DNA from: Dentipellis sp. KUC8613
Taxonomy: Eukaryota > Basidiomycota > Agaricomycetes > Russulales > Hericiaceae
Reading direction: 5' to 3'
Length of the DNA stretch: 64,000 nt
Assembly (NCBI GenBank): GCA_002286715.1
Contig: NSJX01000010.1
Span: forward strand, 566,270 to 630,269
Made by a program: the position numbers and the translations under genes. How positions within the stretch are numbered: the stretch's first letter is position 1; the number at the start of each line of letters is the position of its first letter. The notes under the pieces are model-generated. The model did not search any database, was not told the origin of the DNA, and saw only the letters and a list, made by a program, of their open reading frames with translations. Shown one piece after another: positions 1 to 12,269 of this stretch.

Positions 1-1376
1 TGCTCAGCGCTCGGTGATCTGGCGGTCATGGGCATGAGTATGCGCTTCCAGAAAAGTGCCGCACGTTGCGCCCCGACCCCTGACATCAGTATTCTTGCGC
101 CCAATCGTTCGTGCAAGGCGGGGAATTGCATCCGTGAATGGTCGTTGTCGATCTGAGATCTACAGACGTGGAAAGTGTGGGGTAAAAGGCTATAAGGAAC
201 CCACCTGCGGGTGATCCCTCGGGACCACATGACACGGTCAAAATGACTTCATGAACGATAAATATGCCTCGAGCATAGTCGCTGCACGTCAATGACGAGG
301 CATTACTCCGCTGCAGTGGGATTGTCTGGACAATCGACCGGCATGCAGGAAAGGTCAAATTCCTTAGACGCAGCGTTGCGGTGCTTGTAAGCATTCAGAA
401 CATCTGACTGGCCAGGCCCAATCGAGGAGTGCAGGCACTGCCCTGCATACTAATCTATTTTGTGAATTCACAGCCGTGGAGTCCATGCGAATGATAGATA
501 GCACCCCATGATTCTCACCAAGGATGCCCCCATATGTCATGGGTGCTACTGACTTCCAATAGTACCATTGTATAGGGCTCGTGAACAAGGACTTCTGTAA
601 GCGGGGTCCACCTGCGGCCACTATGGACGTTTGCGGAAGTCAATGTGAGTAAGCGATAACCATGAGACCAGACATTGTGACATACCTCTCCGAAGGGTCG
701 CTCGCCTCCGTACAAACAAGGTGATAGACGCTTGGGGGTACTACGTATTAACGTGTTCGAGTCGCCCAGTCCCCGCAGTTAGCCATTACACAGTGATGAC
801 AATATCTGTAACAGAAGGGAACTAAACTTGGAGGCATGACAGGATCACGAGGTAGTCGACAAGTGTGCATTGGGTGTGGGGAAGCCTGCTACAATCAAGA
901 CACGGGTGAAGCGAACAAAGAAGAATCGGAAGATACGTCTCGTGAGACGGGTTGTCCATTCAGGCTGCGGAACGCCGTATCCCGACTTGTGGGCCAAGCA
1001 GGTCACGAAGAGATTCTAAGAAATGAGAGTGATTTTGCCTGACGATGAAGCCTTTGAAGCTCGAAGCATGATTGCGACGACAATTGACAAGAAAGTATCA
1101 GGGCAACGTTGGCAGCAGAGGGTGAAGAAGAAGTTAACTCAAAGGTCCGTGGGAACTCGGCGGGTCCCCAGGTCTTCGTGAACCTCTGGCTCTATGACGC
1201 AGGAACATGCAACAAGCTGAACTCGCCTTGCGACAACCGCACCGAGGAGTAGTGTGCAAGTAAATACGCTCAAGAAGCTCAAGTAAACGTATAGGCCCTT
1301 GATTCAAGCAAACTTATGGCAGTAGTGTTTCCCCAAAATTCGCGGGAAGCTTCTCAACTCATCTGAACCGCGCGAA
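1..1376. other. No recognisable gene
   Basis: I find no reading frame with family resemblance on either strand in this stretch. The longest open frames are about 100 codons and have no clear splice partners. It contains the promoter and 5' leader of the lipid-kinase gene that starts at 1377, but I see no clear core promoter element. Confidence 0.5.
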
Positions 1377-4300
1377 ATGGCCTCGGCGAGCCGGGATCTA
1401 CAGAAACCACTTCCTTCCCTACCTCAGCGCACCAGAGTTGATTCCCAGTACAAGCTCTTGTCTGTCGAGAGCCGGCAGCACCTTCGCGCCATCACAGAGC
1501 ATGTCATCGCCGAAGAGCAGTTCGCACCTTGGCATGACGGCGAGCAAGCACAGTGGGCGGGTGCGGTGGAGGGTGCGGTGGACGAGCTTGCTGATGCGGT
1601 GGTGTCTGAGGGCTGGCTGGCTGGTATCAAACGAGCGAAGGTGAGCAGGAGGAGGAGAAGGTTGGCGGCTGTAGCGGCCGAGACCATTGCAGAGAAGGAA
1701 AAAACCGGAGCGGACAAGGACTCAGGCTCTCGGGAGAAGGGCAAGGACAAGGGGCCACCGGTCTCCGAAAAGACCAAGAGCGAACATCTTCATGGGAAGG
1801 AAGACCACGAAGAGAAGGACGTAGATGACCACAAGACCTCGTTGGCTCTCCAGCAGATCCGAAGTCTTGCATCGAAACCTAGTTCTCCCTCTCCCAGACC
1901 CTTGACAAAGCATCTTCTCCTTACCGTCGCTGCGTTTGGAGAAGAAACCCTGCCTTCTCCCCGATTTGCGAATTCCGTGGCTTCTGGCTCTGCCCCTCGA
2001 TGTGCCTTTACTGCGAACGAATTTTGCCTTCCTGAGCCGGGCCCCGCAGGTGACATGGCGACGGCCTCCCAGGGTATCCTTTATGGCCTGCGGGAGTGGG
2101 ATGGTGAGTGGTTCCGGCTTCTTTCCTAACTCTAAATTTAAGGAGCGTCATAACCAAAGCAGACGAAGCCGAACAAGATCTACGCCTTGTCGGTGGTACC
2201 TTCTCCTTCTATGGCATGAAGTCATCTGCGGAGCATGCAACTCTGACAAGAGTCTTGCGAGTTGCCATATACACTCGCCTCTCTCTCCTTCTCGAGCAAC
2301 ACCTTCTCTCGGACTCGCATGTCGAAATACGATTCCCTAAAGCGGCTCAGCCAACGATCCCATCAGTTCCGACAGTTCCCTTAATTCATCGCACCACTTC
2401 TCCAGACGTCAAACCGAAGTCTCGGGACCTGCATCTGCCGTCGTCGATATGGTCTTTCTTTTCCAAGAAGACAGGAAACTTGCTGCAACGCGCTTCGACT
2501 ACCAATCCGAATGGAGGACGCAGAGGCTCGTTGGACTTGCCTCAGGCTCCCCACTCGCTTCCTGAGGAACATCGAGCATCACTCGACGTACCGGCACCCT
2601 CATCCATCGCAAGGAAGTTCTCTATTTTTGGCGATCACCGTCAAGCGCCTCTCGTGACGACGGAACAGCAGTCGGAACCACCATTCGAATTCGCCGTCAG
2701 GAGAATTGAACAAAATAAAGGACTATTATCCACGTCTCCTGGCATCGTCTTTCCAATACCTATCGTGCTCGCTCGTCTTGCGGAGGAGGAAAAGAAAAAC
2801 CCCAATCGGAAGCTTCGAGGCGAGGAGCGCTCCGGACTGACGAGCGTTCTAGGCTGGGAAGGCCGGGAGGCCCGAGGTCGAGGTATGGTCGGTGCGGCGG
2901 GCTTCTCCCGTCAGCAATCCCTGTCCGTTTTGTACAGCGAGCGCGTGCCCGCTGCTCCCTCTGTCGCCGATACGCCTAGCAGGCTTACCTCGTCGCCCGA
3001 AGAGCAGAAACCCTATGCACATTGCGGTGTGCGGGCAAGCTGGCGCACGCTCGTGTTCTATACGCCGGAAAGCCAGGAACAGGTCGGCGAAGGTTGCCTC
3101 GGGGACGTGGTCGCGAGATTCTGCGGATATGCAGAGGATCGTTGTGCCCGGCCTGGATGCGAGTTCACGCGGGGCCAGCACGAGCTCCGGTGGATTCATA
3201 ACCAGACGCGGATCGTCGCCAATGTCACAAAAGAAGACGAGAAGGATAATGAAGGTATAGAAATGTGGCAGAGCTGTAAAATATGTAACAAGACCACGTC
3301 GCGAAGTAGAATGTCTGATGCGACTTAGTGCGTCCCCTTTCTTCTTCCCTTGGTTGCCTTACTCATGTATCTCTTTTGCTAGTCTAATATCTTTCGCTAA
3401 ATTTCTCGAACTCCTTGTGTACTCTCCTGCTATCTGTACGTTGTCGCAATCGCTTTGTTCACATACTACCCCTCCTCCCAAATCATGGACCGGACCGGAC
3501 TCTCCTCTTCCACAGTCTCGATTGAACATTGTTCGTCATTTCTCAACCAAGTCGCATACTATATCGCTATCGCTCTCTCTCATACAGGACGTTTTCGAGC
3601 TTCGAGTACCTAGATTACAATTCTGCCGAGGTGGGTCGGAGAAGGCTGGCGAGAAGGAGAAGGAGCGTGGTGTCTCGCCGACGCAGCTGGCGGTGGAGCG
3701 CAAGTCTGTCGAAGGAGAGGAAGAGAAACGAGCGTTGAGGAAAGAGATCAAGGACTGGTGGCAGGGCATCGCGGAGCATCTGGACAAACTGGTACGTGTC
3801 ACTTCCCTTGAAGTGCTTACTCCTGATTGACGGCTGGCCTAGGAAATGCAATTTATCGACGACGAAACCTCCTCTTATCACAAGTCCCTTCCACGCCTTC
3901 CATCAGCGGACGATGCATACGAGCGCCACTCGGATCCTAATACACCTAAGGCTGGTCATGCGTCTTTGCCGTCCAGCCTCCCAGCTACTCCATTCCACGA
4001 GTCCGATGCCTCGTTCACATCCGTCAGCACGATTAGACCACCCTCCCCTCAGCGCACAGAATCTTCCTCAAGCGTGTTGCTGCACCTATCGAACAGTTCA
4101 TCCGAGACCATCAGCCTCCTCTCAAACATGCGCTACACCTTCCAGCGGACGGAGCAGATGCTCTACGAGCAACTGTCCCAGACGCCCATCTCGACGCTGA
4201 ACGACGTCCGCCGGTCTTTCCACGACTTCGCGAAAGGGGCGACGAAGCGGCTCTCGGCTTGGGAGCTGAAGCATGTGCCCAAGTCGGCGCGTCCGCAGCT

Positions 4301-6504
4301 GGCCGCGGATCGGGAGGCGATTCGCGAACCTGGGTGGTGGCACAGCCGGTGTCATGCCGTGCCCGGCGGAAACGTCATCATCCGGGAGGAGGACTGGGGC
4401 AGCATTATTGCGTTCACTCTCAGGTCAGTCATTCTATTCTCAGCACGTCCGAAGCGCGTCCGACTGACGGCGCCTCGCTCAGCTCGTTGGACTATCAACG
4501 CGAGTTGAGCAACTTGTCTCCCCGCTCGGGCACGATTCCAATACCCCCGCCTCAAATCACCACCTCCGTCCTCACCCAGTCTCCCGCCGCCAGCAGCACG
4601 TCGTCGTTCAAGCTGTTCTCGTCCTCGAATAAGCCTCAGGCTGATCCCGATCGCGAGGACACCGTCTGGCAGGAGCCCGAAACGTGCTCCGCAGTGATCA
4701 CCCGGAAGGAGCACCCACGGGACCCGACGTCCTTGATCTCCATCCGGGATGTGCTGCGGCACAAGGCCCCTGCAAGCGTGGACGGTTCGCTGTCCCTCCC
4801 CTCGTCCGCGCTCGCGGGCATCGGGCTCGCCTCGGGGAGGAGCACGAGCGGCGGAGCGCCCCCGCTGGCGTATGCGAAGCCCGCTGTTGAAGTGAATACG
4901 CAGGCGGCGGGCGGGCAGGTGACGAACATGCCTGAGGCGGCGGAGACGGCGGAGAGGATACTCCAGGAGATGGACGCTTCGTCAGTCGCGTCGTCGAAGA
5001 ACAGCAGCGACCTCTCGAGTTCTGCGTTTTTGGAGACCAGCATCCGACGCGGGAAGGCTGCGTCGCTTATTTCAAACCAGAGCAATGGGACGGTGCGCTC
5101 ACAAGAGGACATTCCTACTTCACCACCAACGCCCCCGCCGAAGGAATTACCTTTGATTACAAGTCCTGTGACCGGCTCCGTTGGCTCTTCGACGCAGTCT
5201 TCGAAGATGAGCATCGAGCAGAAGCAAGAGGACGAAGACAAGAACTACGCTATGTCGTGGACGAACAGCTTGACCAATGCCATGCGCTACATGCTGAACA
5301 CCGGCGAGCAGCAGTCGTCCCCGCCACCGAATCACAAAGGCCACCACGGCCTGTTGTCGAGCATCGACCCTCTCCTCATCGACGAACGACCGCACATCAA
5401 GTACGACTGGACGATCGGCAAGAGGCTGAAGTTCAGCTGCACGGTGTACTATGCGAAGCAGTTCGACGGCCTTCGCCGCAGGTGCGGTGTCGAGGACGTG
5501 TTCTTGAAGAGTATGGCGTGCTGCGAGAATTGGGCTGCGGAAGGAGGTAAAAGCCGGTCTAACTTCTGGAAGACGGCCGACGACCGGTTCATCATCAAGA
5601 CGCTGGTGAATGCTTGGAACGTAGCTGATCTGTAAGTGGTTTCGGATTCCTTTGTGTACAACTGAGTGAACGCTCAACGGAATGTAGGCAAGTGCTCATC
5701 GATCTTGCGCCTTCGTATTTCCGGCATATGGAGTCGACTGCTAGCAAGCCTTCATTTTTGGCGAAGCTTCTAGGCTTCTATACCGTGGAGGTGAAGAATC
5801 TGGAGACTGGCACAACTCAATCGAAGGCGGATTTGTTGGTCATGGAGAATCTCTTCTACAATCAGAAGGTCACGAAGACGTTTGATCTGAAGGGTATACA
5901 GGGACGAAAAGTAAAGACTAGTACTTCTGCTTCAAAGATCCTTTTCGACGGAGAGTGGATTGAAGGTGAGTCGAGTACTATCTTGTTAGACTCTAAATAG
6001 ATGGTGACGTTGTGCTAGGTCAACAGCGCGCTTTGACTTTGGTGTATCCGCATTCGAAAGCTATTTTGAATGACGGTCTGAAATCAGACTGCGAATTCCT
6101 GGCTAGAAGCAATATCATGGATTATTCGTACGCCTCTTCCTTGTGCTCTATCCTCTCTATTACTCACACAGTTGTGTTTAGGTTGCTTTTGGGTGTCGAC
6201 GAGGAACACAGACAGACATTCTGCGGCCTCGTGGATACCATCGGCAGCTACACATTTGCTAAAACCCTCGAATACAAGGCGAAGCAGGGATTCCTTGGTA
6301 AAGATATCACAGTCATACCACCTCATGAGTATCAAGAACGCTTCCTCAACGCTATGGATCGATATTTCATTGCATGTCCCGGTATGTTCGTTTCGTGGTA
6401 TGTGGACTCAAGACTGACTTGGTTGTCGCGAAGATAAATGGGCAAGACCTCACGACGACACGAAAGTGCCACACGACCCCTTGGAACTGCCCAGTGTACT
6501 ATGA
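1377..6504 (+). CDS. Fab1/PIKfyve-type phosphatidylinositol-3-phosphate 5-kinase, FYVE-less
   Basis: Nine exons: 1377-2103, 2163-3327, 3383-3791, 3843-4423, 4483-5631, 5688-5965, 6019-6127, 6182-6381, 6434-6504, giving 1562 aa in one frame. The family phosphorylates PI3P to PI(3,5)P2 on endosomes and vacuoles. The N-terminal ~240 residues are low-complexity with no FYVE zinc finger. Residues ~243-300 resemble only the end of the Fab1 chaperonin-like domain. Residues ~526-767 form a divergent Fab1 cysteine-rich region, with FYTPES, two CxxC-like pairs and SFAKFLEL. The PIPK catalytic domain is at ~1264-1562: G-loop GGKSRSNFWK, lysine in FIIK, DLKG, NIMDYSLLLGVD, and a Fab1-like activation loop ending in FLNAMDRYF. 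Yeast Fab1 is about 2280 aa, so this is short. Either a separate FYVE-bearing paralogue exists, or the front of the gene is lost. Catalytic residues look intact. PIPK assignment is secure; the Fab1 subtype is likely. Confidence 0.88.
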
Positions 6505-6798
6505 CCACATGTTTGTCCTCGCTCGCTGTATGTATATGTACTTTCCTTCCTTCGTTATGGACACCTTATCATTGAGTAAACACCGTGTAATTATCTCGTA
6601 TAAATACTTGTAACTCTGTCTTCATTTCGAAGACTTGAATACGAGTGGCGTCGGTCTTCCAGCCAACGTTACATGGTATGTCGCGGGCTTCCAACGACAC
6701 TCGGACAAACTCAGACAACCACCTCTACCACCAACCCCGCAATATAATATGTGGCGGGTTCCAACGACACATTGTCTACCTACTTCTTCTCCACCTAA
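6505..6798. other. 3' flank of lipid-kinase gene
   Basis: Presumed 3' UTR and spacer. An imperfect short direct repeat (core ttccaacgacac) occurs near 6690 and again near 6760. No gene recognised. Confidence 0.4.
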
Positions 6799-6861
6799 CA
6801 TGTCTATCGCCATCAAAATTGATACTGAGGAAGTGAGTGACGAGTTCATCCTTTTCAGTCA
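6799..6861 (+). pseudogene. Possible N-terminal remnant of the kinase-like family
   Basis: The frame starts MSIAI and then runs to a stop after about 21 codons. The start of the intact kinase-like gene at 7499 also reads MSIAI, and the bases before both ATGs are similar (a ctcctccac/cttctccac-type leader). This suggests a broken duplicate of the first coding segment. The following 600 bases show no further recognisable family motifs. The match is short, so chance resemblance is possible. Confidence 0.3.
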
Positions 6862-7498
6862 TTGACCAAACGATCCACTCACTTGGCGCCGCCGTCGGCG
6901 GTAACCCGCGTCCGAAAGCGGCCACTGGCACAAGCATCTTGTCTTTTTCTATCAACTGGAATGGCACATTTCGCTTCTACCTTTGTTCTCTTACGGCAAT
7001 CCTCTTTGCGGGCGACGTCCTTACCGCTGATGGCCTCGAATGTTAACAAAGACGCACATGTACCGGAATACTTATCACGATTGGACTCGCTGGCAAATGC
7101 CAGTATACACCGGAGGCTTTGGCGGCTGAGCCGTTCCGCTCCAGTCTCTCTTCATTTCGCACTGGTCTTCGACTCTTTGAGGCGGTACGCAGGATGTGGT
7201 CATGTCCCGAACGGCAAGGATGTTTGGACCTTCTTGTTCCCATGATCATATCACCGTCGCTCTAAACATGCCAGGTATTCTTTATCTATGGAATTGTACT
7301 ACTAATGCCACTAGCTCAGTCTGTGACAACACATCCCATCTATCCTGGTGAAAGATATCTGACTTTGTTTCTTGTGGCCGTTTAATTGCTACAGCCATCA
7401 TGACACGCGGTGGCTCCGAGATATATACCCAGGTGAGGGTGCCCAGGTCGTCTTGCTACTTACTCTGGTAAACACGACCGCCTACTCCTCCACGCATA
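6862..7498. other. Spacer, no gene recognised
   Basis: Open frames of 60-130 codons exist on both strands but none resembles a family I know or extends the kinase remnant upstream. It includes the promoter of the gene at 7499. Confidence 0.4.
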
Positions 7499-8594
7499 AT
7501 GTCCATCGCAATCGCGCTCTTTCCGAGACCCGGACTCGGGAAATTTACTTTATTCAGGAGTCGAGCTGACAATTTGGATAGCAAGCAATTCCATGCTTCC
7601 TTCTGGGGGACGAAGCTGATCTACAGGGGCGTTGGCTGTTTGGAAATCTACGTTGGGACGCTCTACGGCTCCCTTGCTTCTGGGAAGAGGGGATGTGTCG
7701 CGGTTTGCAAGATTGCTTATGACGAATGTCTGATGCATCATATCGAAACCGAGGCGACATTCTACGAGGGCAAGCTTCGGGACCTGCAAGGTCTTCACAT
7801 TCCGGTATGCCACGGCTACTTTTCGGGAAGTACCCGAGGAGGACCGGTGGCGTGCCTCGTTCTGGACTATTGCTGCGAGCCCGTACAGGACTCATTCTCG
7901 AATCTTTCGCCCCGATTCAAGTGAGTAGGCTGCACTCTATTCGATATCTGTCTCATGTTTTCAACAGGCGGGCAATCCTCAGTTCCGCGTTGGCTATTCA
8001 TGATGCTGGGGTCGCGACTCACGACTGGGCAGAGCGTAACGTGCTGGACTATCACGGCTGCCCGATGATCATCGACTTTGACGAAGCCCGCCCGCACGAG
8101 TGCAAGAGGAAGATGCAGGTGATCGAGGGAGAAGATCCGCCCCGATGTGCAGATTTCGGTTGCAGTGAGATATTCCGGCTCGTGAAGAATTTAGGCCTTT
8201 GGAAATCGAGTGAGTCTTGCAGCTCGTTATCGAGGATTTGGCGATGCCGCGACTAAAGAGAACTAGATCAGATCAAACGTATTGAGTTCCACCAATGTGA
8301 TGACCCCGTAATCGATTTCCGTGACTCGGGGAACAAGCCGCCTGAGAGCATGCCTACTGACCCGGCACACAAAGACACAGAGGCGACTGTAGAACACGGG
8401 CAGATGTGCTCGGAAATAACCGATGCGCGAAACGCGGCGACAGCTGAAGAGAGTGAGTTATTTTTTTGACTGTGATGCTATCCCTGTCTCACTCGACAGA
8501 AGCCGAAGAGCAGTCACGCCCGCCATCACCTCTGAAGACGAGTAGCGATCTGTGGCAGTCCATAAATCGTTGGAGGTTGGAGCAAATAGAATAG
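7499..8594 (+). CDS. Kinase-fold protein, divergent fungal family (copy A)
   Basis: Four exons: 7499-7920, 7968-8209, 8267-8452, 8500-8594, giving 314 aa. It resembles the small fungal kinase-like (aminoglycoside phosphotransferase/RIO-type) fold. A putative ATP-lysine lies in VAVCK (~71). The catalytic loop is HDAGVATHDWAERNVL (~152-167), with Asp and Asn retained, although the residue aligned with the HxD histidine is Thr. The metal-binding Asp sits in IIDFDEA (~175). A conserved patch follows: PPRCADFGCSEIFRL. The C-terminal ~80 residues are acidic and poorly structured. A related intact gene lies at 13343 and a frameshifted relative near 10955. I see no signal peptide or membrane span, so it is probably intracellular. 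Substrate unknown; it may be an active small kinase or a pseudokinase. Confidence 0.7.
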
Positions 8595-8962
8595 ATACAT
8601 CTTGTGTCGAGGCCGATAGGTCGAGCTCCTTTCCTCCTTCGTCTTCATACCTATCCTACCTGATGTCTTCACACTTCAGTATTTATGCCTCTGACAGGCC
8701 ACGTCAATAGCATCTTGTATTTGAACAATGATAGAAGGACCCTCACGACATCGAAAGCATCATGCGGCCCTGATTGGGCCTGCGGTGCGACCAAGTCGAT
8801 CGGTAAGATACTCAGGAAATAATCCTGGACTGTGATCTATGCGCATACTCAGTCACTGTCATTTGCACGCCGTTGAAGGAATTGAAGTGGTTTTCTTCGG
8901 CTTATAATACGCGACATTATAGTTGTGCGAAGGAGCCCAGCTCAATATTTGATCGCAGGTAT
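8595..8962. other. Convergent 3' spacer
   Basis: It lies between the end of the kinase-like gene (+) and the end of the SDR gene (-). No coding signal seen; presumably two facing 3' UTRs. Confidence 0.4.
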
Positions 8963-10242
8963 CTAGGCGGTCTTCTTGTGCCCTTTGACTTTATTGGCGA
9001 GCTCTGCTAAAAGCGCGCCGTCGGGCTTGGTTATGCTGGTCTAGAGGAACGTGAGATAGCGGTTTGGGAATGGATTGTTCATGGACTCACAAATACCCAT
9101 CTCGGCAGGAAAGTGCTGCAGAACCACGCAAACCCGGAGTAGGAACCGGCCCAGAACGAGATCTTCTGCTTCGGACGGAGCACGTCTTTCACAACGGAAC
9201 GCGCGAAGTCTTCCGCGGACATGAAATCGGCATCTGTAGGTGCGAGAGAATCAGGATTCGCGGTGAACGAGGGGGCTTATGATTTTTTACTTTGTTGCGA
9301 CTCCAGGCGTTTGTGATAAAGGTCGGCGACTGGCAGATACAGGGAGGCTTGAGGTAGGTTTGTCGCCTTGTTCGCCACCACGCTGTTCACGATGTTGGTC
9401 TTCACACCGCCAGTCGCAATGGTAGTGACCTGGATGCTAATCGTCGCTGTCAGAAAAGAGGCCATGTAAGATGGATCATGACGCCGACCCAAAAGGCGCC
9501 AGCTCTGCACGGAGCGCATCGCTGTATGCATGTAACGCTGCCTTGCTTGCGCTGTATGCAGATCCAAACGGAAGAGTCATCATGCCCGCGATACTGCCGA
9601 TGTTGGCGATGCGCCCATCTTGGGAGGCGAGAAGGAGGTGGACAAATTCTTCGATCATGGCCATCGTACCGAACACGTTGACGTCAAAAAGCTTCTTGAC
9701 CTCATCTATATCGATGTCCAGAGCGGGAATGGTGTATGCTGCGGAGGGCGAGGAGTGATCAACAATCGCCCATAATGAAGGCTTCGAAAAGGTGAGATTG
9801 CGTACCAACGCCTCTGCGGTGAAGTTCATTTGAGAGCTCGACTGCGAAAGGGAAGAAGCCAACACTTACGCGTTGTTTACCAAGATATTCAATGACCCTC
9901 CCGTCAATTCCGCTACTTTATCCCTGGCCGCTTTGATGCTTTCTTGTTTCGTGACATCGAGGGACAGCGTTTCGATTCCTTGCTCAGCAAGATCCTCCAT
10001 AGATTTTGGGTTCCGTGCCGTCGCAAAAACACGATAACCTAGCAAAACGATTGACAATAGGCTTGGATGGTATGTGACGTATCGCTCACCTTTTTATTTG
10101 AATTCAAGGGCAAGGGCATGGCCAATGCCGCTAGCGCTACACCTAGTGTCGATCGAGAGGAACATTTAGCAAACATCTAGCCAGCGAGGGAAGAGTAAAT
10201 GACGACGTACCCTGTAATAAGAACAGTCTTCTGAGAGCCCAT
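8963..10242 (-). pseudogene. Short-chain dehydrogenase/reductase with an in-frame stop
   Basis: Readable exons (minus strand): 10242-10211, 10142-10090, 10038-~9873, ~9744-9489, 9436-9291, 9233-9091, 9040-8963. The product resembles NADPH-dependent SDRs of the 1-acyl-dihydroxyacetone-phosphate reductase (Ayr1-like) group. It has the Rossmann motif TGCSASGIG, then NILVNNA, an active-site YSASK preceded by NIGSIAGMM, and a C-terminal SFWAGSYSGF segment. Two defects stand out. A TAA lies in frame between EFK and KGYRV, at about codon 28, exactly where relatives have a sense codon. The junction after NNA also cannot be spliced in phase at the expected place before AYTIPALD. All other splice sites and motifs are intact, so decay would be recent. 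A sequencing error or an unusual splice could instead explain it. Confidence 0.6.
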
Positions 10243-10954
10243 TTTGTCACAATTTGGGATATCTGCGGTTAATGGTTCGCTTCATACGGCTGCGGGCGTT
10301 TGATGTCTCCTCGCATGGACAAGGTACTTATAGTTCTACGTCGTAGAGCCTCGCGCCGGAGGATCGGGCGCTCTGCTGGGAGTGTGTCAGATGCATGACA
10401 CTACTTCGCCGCCGGTTTGATGCTGCTAGGCTTTACGGCCTCGTTTTTGTAGTGTGGCCACTTCTGCCTTGGTGAAGGGGATATAACATGACGCCGTCTA
10501 CACAGCTCCGTCAGCTATCACTCACTAGGAATTGGGAATGATTGGTAAACAAAGTCGGAGGATTGCATTGGTTACCGACTATCTGTAGTAAGCAGTGATG
10601 AACAAGTCGAGCACTAAGTACGTTGCTAGACAGTGGAACTGAGGAGAGTCGAATGTGGCGCCAGGGGGCCGCGTTCGTTCATGGAAGCAGTCGCTTTGCC
10701 ATCAGAGATCTACCCAAGATCTACCGCAAAAGAATCCTCGATCGCTCTGATTCGAAGTAGTTCACAAACTAGCAAACAATTCAACGGGATGTCAGATGCC
10801 TCGCGAAGGAGGTGAGGTCCTGTGAAAGAAGGCTGTGGCACTTACAAAGCATGTATATTCCTATGTGCGCTTGGCAGAGAGTCCATTGAAAATGCGATTT
10901 GAGGTCAATTGAACAGCACGTTTTCGCTGTCACATCACTACCTTACTTCTCAAT
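10243..10954. other. Spacer upstream of SDR, no gene recognised
   Basis: Contains the SDR promoter and the probable upstream part of the decayed kinase-like copy. The upstream part is too degraded for me to align. A 60-codon open frame at 10633-10815 has no resemblance I recognise. Confidence 0.35.
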
Positions 10955-11274
10955 AATAACGGCGACTTTGGGTGCTGCGCTGGCCATCCACGATGCAGGC
11001 ATCATCACTTACAGTTGGAAGGAAGCATACGGGACATGGTGGGCAGCCGATCATCTTCGACATCGACGAAGCGGAACCACAAAATCGCGGAGGAACCACG
11101 CTTCTGATCGAGGACGAGTCGGTACCTCGTTGCACGAGCCTTGAGTGCAGCGGAAATGAGCGATTGACTGATTCCAGATCTATAACTTGGCATTTTGAAA
11201 GCTTGAAAGCCTATAAGAAGGCCTTTAGGAAGCTGTCGACATGGTGTAGGGATTGGGGCTTACCGGGGAACTAG
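10955..11274 (+). pseudogene. Frameshifted fragment of the kinase-like family
   Basis: One frame reads LAIHDAGIITYSW, matching LAIHDAGVATHDW of the intact copy at 7499, but the catalytic HD has become YS. About 20 codons later the similarity continues in another frame as GGQPIIFDIDEAEP, then LIEDESVPRCTSLECS. These match HGCPMIIDFDEARP and VIEGEDPPRCADFGCS in copy A. The shift of frame, loss of the catalytic Asp and absence of a readable ATP-binding half show that this is a decayed relative, closer to copy A than to copy B. Confidence 0.7.
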
Positions 11275-12191
11275 CCAGGTACTATTAGTAGGTTCTTCGG
11301 CTTCTCAGTACTATCCTCTGGAGATCGCGTACTAATGATCCTCGTAAGTAGGCGTCGAATCCGTATAAAGAGGCTGGACGAGGCACGCTGTTATTGAACA
11401 GGGATAGATGTACTATCCCGAGACGGTCACGACGCAGTTCGTGTATCACTGCTGCTTGCGCTATAGTCTCGGTAGGCAAAGAAAATATTGCAGTGACTGA
11501 AGAAGCGAGTCGGTAGCAAAGGAAACGGGTAAGAAGGCACTGGAACGAACCATGCAAGCTTTCCAGCGCTCAAAAGACATTTACGATGAAATGCCACCTT
11601 ACCATAAGGGTACTTCTTTCCTACCAAGCCTTCCGCATTGACATGCGCCGCGGACTTTGACGAGTGCTGGAAATATCTTTTGCTCATCCTGTGACCGAAT
11701 TGTGCGTTAATCGCACTTGAGCGGCTCCAGAATTCCAAGACAAACGCGCGTGAGGTATATGTTTGACAACTGCCTTGGTTTGCCAAGGAAGTGAGAATAC
11801 TGTCACAGGACAAGCGGGACCAAATGACTGGTATTGAGAATCGCTCTGGGCTTCTTGCGAGGCCCATTTAATATGAATGCCAACCATGCTGCAAAATGAG
11901 AAGATGGAAGAATCGCGCGCACAGCCATAGGGAACACAACCCTTATATTGGGCGCACCTTCGCTTCGCCGATACGGGGCCCATTCTTCCTGCAGAATTCG
12001 GCTTCGGGAGTCCGTCTGTGCAAGAGGCGGTAAATAGTGAGTTGGTCGGTCTCTGAGTTAGATGGTGGTGTCGGGGTGTCTTTGCCGTTGTATAGACCGC
12101 TCGCGACGGCACCTATATTGCAGGGGTATGCACTGAGCAGCCCATCGGATTACCTGATAGACCTTCTTGGAAAAATACTCACCTGCGATAG
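11275..12191. other. Spacer, no gene recognised
   Basis: The longest open frame is about 146 codons on the minus strand (11427-11867). It has no motif, no splice partners and unbiased codon use, so I do not call it. The 3' end of this stretch is promoter for the secreted-protein gene at 12270. Confidence 0.4.
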
Positions 12192-12197
12192 TATAAA
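12192..12197 (+). promoter_or_regulatory. Candidate TATA box
   Basis: TATAAA lies 73-78 bases before the ATG at 12270, a plausible distance for a fungal promoter with a short leader. Sequence match only. Confidence 0.45.
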
Positions 12198-12269
12198 GGC
12201 AGCTTTACCACCTCGTCGTCGTACTCTATAGATCTCCTCCCCTCCAGCTACTGTGACATCATCCTCGCA

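Noticed and set aside
11427..11867. 146-codon minus-strand frame
   Set aside because: Composition and context look random; no partner exons or motif.
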